DNA of 64,000 nt from Pseudomonas fluorescens (GTDB lineage: Bacteria; Pseudomonadota; Gammaproteobacteria; Pseudomonadales; Pseudomonadaceae): positions 1-64,000 of the forward strand of contig NZ_KZ478006.1 in NCBI RefSeq assembly GCF_002837185.1, read 5' to 3'. Positions 62,936-64,000 of the stretch are shown in pieces; within the stretch, counting starts at the first letter, position 1; each line of letters starts with the position of its first letter. The position numbers and the translations under genes were made by a program. The notes beneath the pieces are model-generated. The model saw only the letters and a list, made by a program, of their open reading frames with translations. It had not been told where the DNA came from and searched no databases.

Positions 62936-63652
62936 ATGACCGATAAGCCTCAAGTACCCGCACCCGTCACCTCAAGTGAAAGCCTGGAGGCCGCTGCGGT
63001 CGCGGCGTACCTTGAGGCTCATCCGGACTTCTTCGTCGAGCACGAAGAATTGCTCCCGGCATTGCGCATCCCTCACCAACGCGGCGATACCGTGTCGTTG
63101 GTGGAGCGGCAGATGAAGATCCTGCGCGAGCGCAACATCGAAATGCGCCACCGGCTTTCGCACCTGATGGACGTGGCTCGCGACAATGATCGCCTGTTTG
63201 AAAAGACCCGACGCCTGATCCTGACCCTGATGGACGCCGCCAGCCTGGAAGAAACCGTGATGGCGGTGGAAGACAGCCTGCGCCAGGACTTCCAGGTGCC
63301 CTTTGTCAGCCTGATCCTGTTCAGCGACAACCCGATGCCGGTGGGTCGCTGGGTCAGCGGTGGCGAAGCACAGACCGCCATCGGCGGCCTGCTTTCGGAA
63401 GGCAAGACCATCAGCGGTACCCTGCGCGAGCATGAACTGGATTTCCTGTTCGGCGCCGAACAGCGCAAACAGATCGGCTCTGCCGCCGTGGTTGCCCTCA
63501 GCCACCAAGGCCTGCACGGCGTACTGGCCATCGCCAGCCGGGATCCGGCGCACTATAAAAGCTCGGTGGGCACCCTGTTCCTGACCTATATCGCCCAAGT
63601 GCTGGGCCGCGTCCTGCCGCGCTTCACCACTGCCCTGCGCGCGGTGCGCTAG
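62936..63652 (+). CDS. DUF484 family protein
   Basis: A 238-residue cytoplasmic protein of the DUF484 family. The N-terminal helix VAAYLEAHPDFFVEHEELLPALRIPHQRGDTVSLVERQ contains the family-defining HPDFF and GDTVSLVERQ text in short pieces. The C part looks GAF-like. It sits between dapF and xerC, its usual place. No function is established, though the neighbourhood suggests a link to dimer resolution or cell cycle. Confidence 0.9.
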   Translation: MTDKPQVPAPVTSSESLEAAAVAAYLEAHPDFFVEHEELLPALRIPHQRGDTVSLVERQMKILRERNIEMRHRLSHLMDVARDNDRLFEKTRRLILTLMDAASLEETVMAVEDSLRQDFQVPFVSLILFSDNPMPVGRWVSGGEAQTAIGGLLSEGKTISGTLREHELDFLFGAEQRKQIGSAAVVALSHQGLHGVLAIASRDPAHYKSSVGTLFLTYIAQVLGRVLPRFTTALRAVR

Positions 63653-63654
63653 CC

Positions 63655-64000
63655 ATGGAACGGCAACTGGACGCTTACTGCGCTCACCTGCGCAACGAGC
63701 GCCAGGTGTCGCCTCATACACTGGACGCCTACCGGCGGGACTTGAACAAGGTCCTGGCCTTTTGCGAAAAGCAGCAGGTTGCCAGCTGGAAAGCCCTGGA
63801 TATCCAGAGCCTGCGCAGCCTGGTCGCACGGCTGCACCAGCAAGGCCAGTCCTCGCGCAGCCTGTCGCGCCTGCTGTCGGCGGTGCGCGGCCTCTATCAC
63901 TACCTGAACCGCGAAGGCCTGTGCGACCACGACCCGGCCAATGGCCTGTCGCCGCCCAAAGGCGAGCGACGCCTGCCCAAGACCCTGGACACCGACCGCG
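63655..64000 (+). CDS. xerC: Tyrosine recombinase XerC, 5' part
   Basis: The first 115 codons of XerC, cut by the window end. It begins MERQLDAYCAHLRNERQVSPHTLDAYRRDL and reaches LSPPKGERRLPKTL, which is the core-binding SAM-like domain. The catalytic Arg-His-Arg-Tyr domain lies beyond 64000. XerC with XerD resolves chromosome dimers at dif. It follows DUF484 by 2 bases, and the order dapF-DUF484-xerC is conserved in pseudomonads and enterics. Confidence 0.95.
   Translation, partial: MERQLDAYCAHLRNERQVSPHTLDAYRRDLNKVLAFCEKQQVASWKALDIQSLRSLVARLHQQGQSSRSLSRLLSAVRGLYHYLNREGLCDHDPANGLSPPKGERRLPKTLDTDR

Noticed and set aside
63655..64000. XerC as evidence of an integron or mobile element
   Set aside because: Its place after dapF and DUF484 is the housekeeping xerC locus.

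Overview
The window looks like a chromosomal segment of a Pseudomonas of the P. fluorescens group. Evidence: high-GC coding with Pseudomonas-type proteins throughout, the AlgP/AlgQ/AlgR block, and dispersed GTGGGAGGGGGC-type and TAGGAGCGAGC-type REP palindromes of the kind abundant in that group. The gene order matches, as I remember it, the P. aeruginosa PAO1 stretch around PA5221-PA5280 with a few blocks added or lost. I see no rRNA, tRNA, transposase, integrase, phage or CRISPR.

Layout. 1-200: dispersed repeats. 200-4986 (minus): a tight operon of a UPF0149 protein, aminopeptidase PepP, UbiH, a small hotdog-fold protein and UbiI. 5126-6546 (plus): a ZapB-like coiled coil, ZapA, 6S RNA and 5-formyltetrahydrofolate cyclo-ligase. 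6554-9547: a 48-residue membrane protein, an EVE protein, an AT-rich islet with one unrecognised gene, a FliL-like secreted protein and a quinone oxidoreductase. 9567-15199: a REPIN, two GlpR-like operators, glpT, a ChaC-like cyclotransferase, a TonB-dependent receptor, a PagP-like barrel and a nested REPIN. 15212-21670 (minus): a ferredoxin-reductase-like protein, UbiD, an O-acyltransferase, Rho and thioredoxin.

21791-30112 is an accessory-looking block: a FadR-type regulator divergent from a polar amino-acid ABC transporter, then a four-gene chaperone-usher fimbrial cluster with a DUF1120-type pilin. 30558-36235 returns to core functions: Ppx and Ppk convergent around a REP palindrome (polyphosphate turnover), HemB and a DedA protein. 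36216-44610 holds a fatty acid hydroxylase-like protein, ElbB, a YaiI protein behind a cytochrome c/FTR1 iron permease, a LysE-type exporter, a small MscS channel, an ABC-F ATPase and a TIGR02444 protein.

44607-54867 is the alginate/haem block: AlgP, an FKBP isomerase, AlgQ, DsbB, then hemC-hemD-hemX-hemY as one minus-strand operon, AlgR and ArgH. No AlgZ/FimS kinase lies between algR and argH. 54905-64000 holds a GST-like protein, two small conserved proteins, class I adenylate cyclase, Rnk, a DUF1289 protein, CyaY, and the plus-strand lptM-lysA-dapF-DUF484-xerC operon, with xerC cut by the window end.

Most of the window is ordinary conserved chromosome. The points most worth a second look are the AT-rich islet after the EVE gene, the hotdog protein embedded in the ubi operon, the reductase coupled to UbiD, the missing AlgR partner kinase, the regulatory DNA of the fimbrial and TonB-receptor genes, and REPINs that are nested or supply a stop codon.
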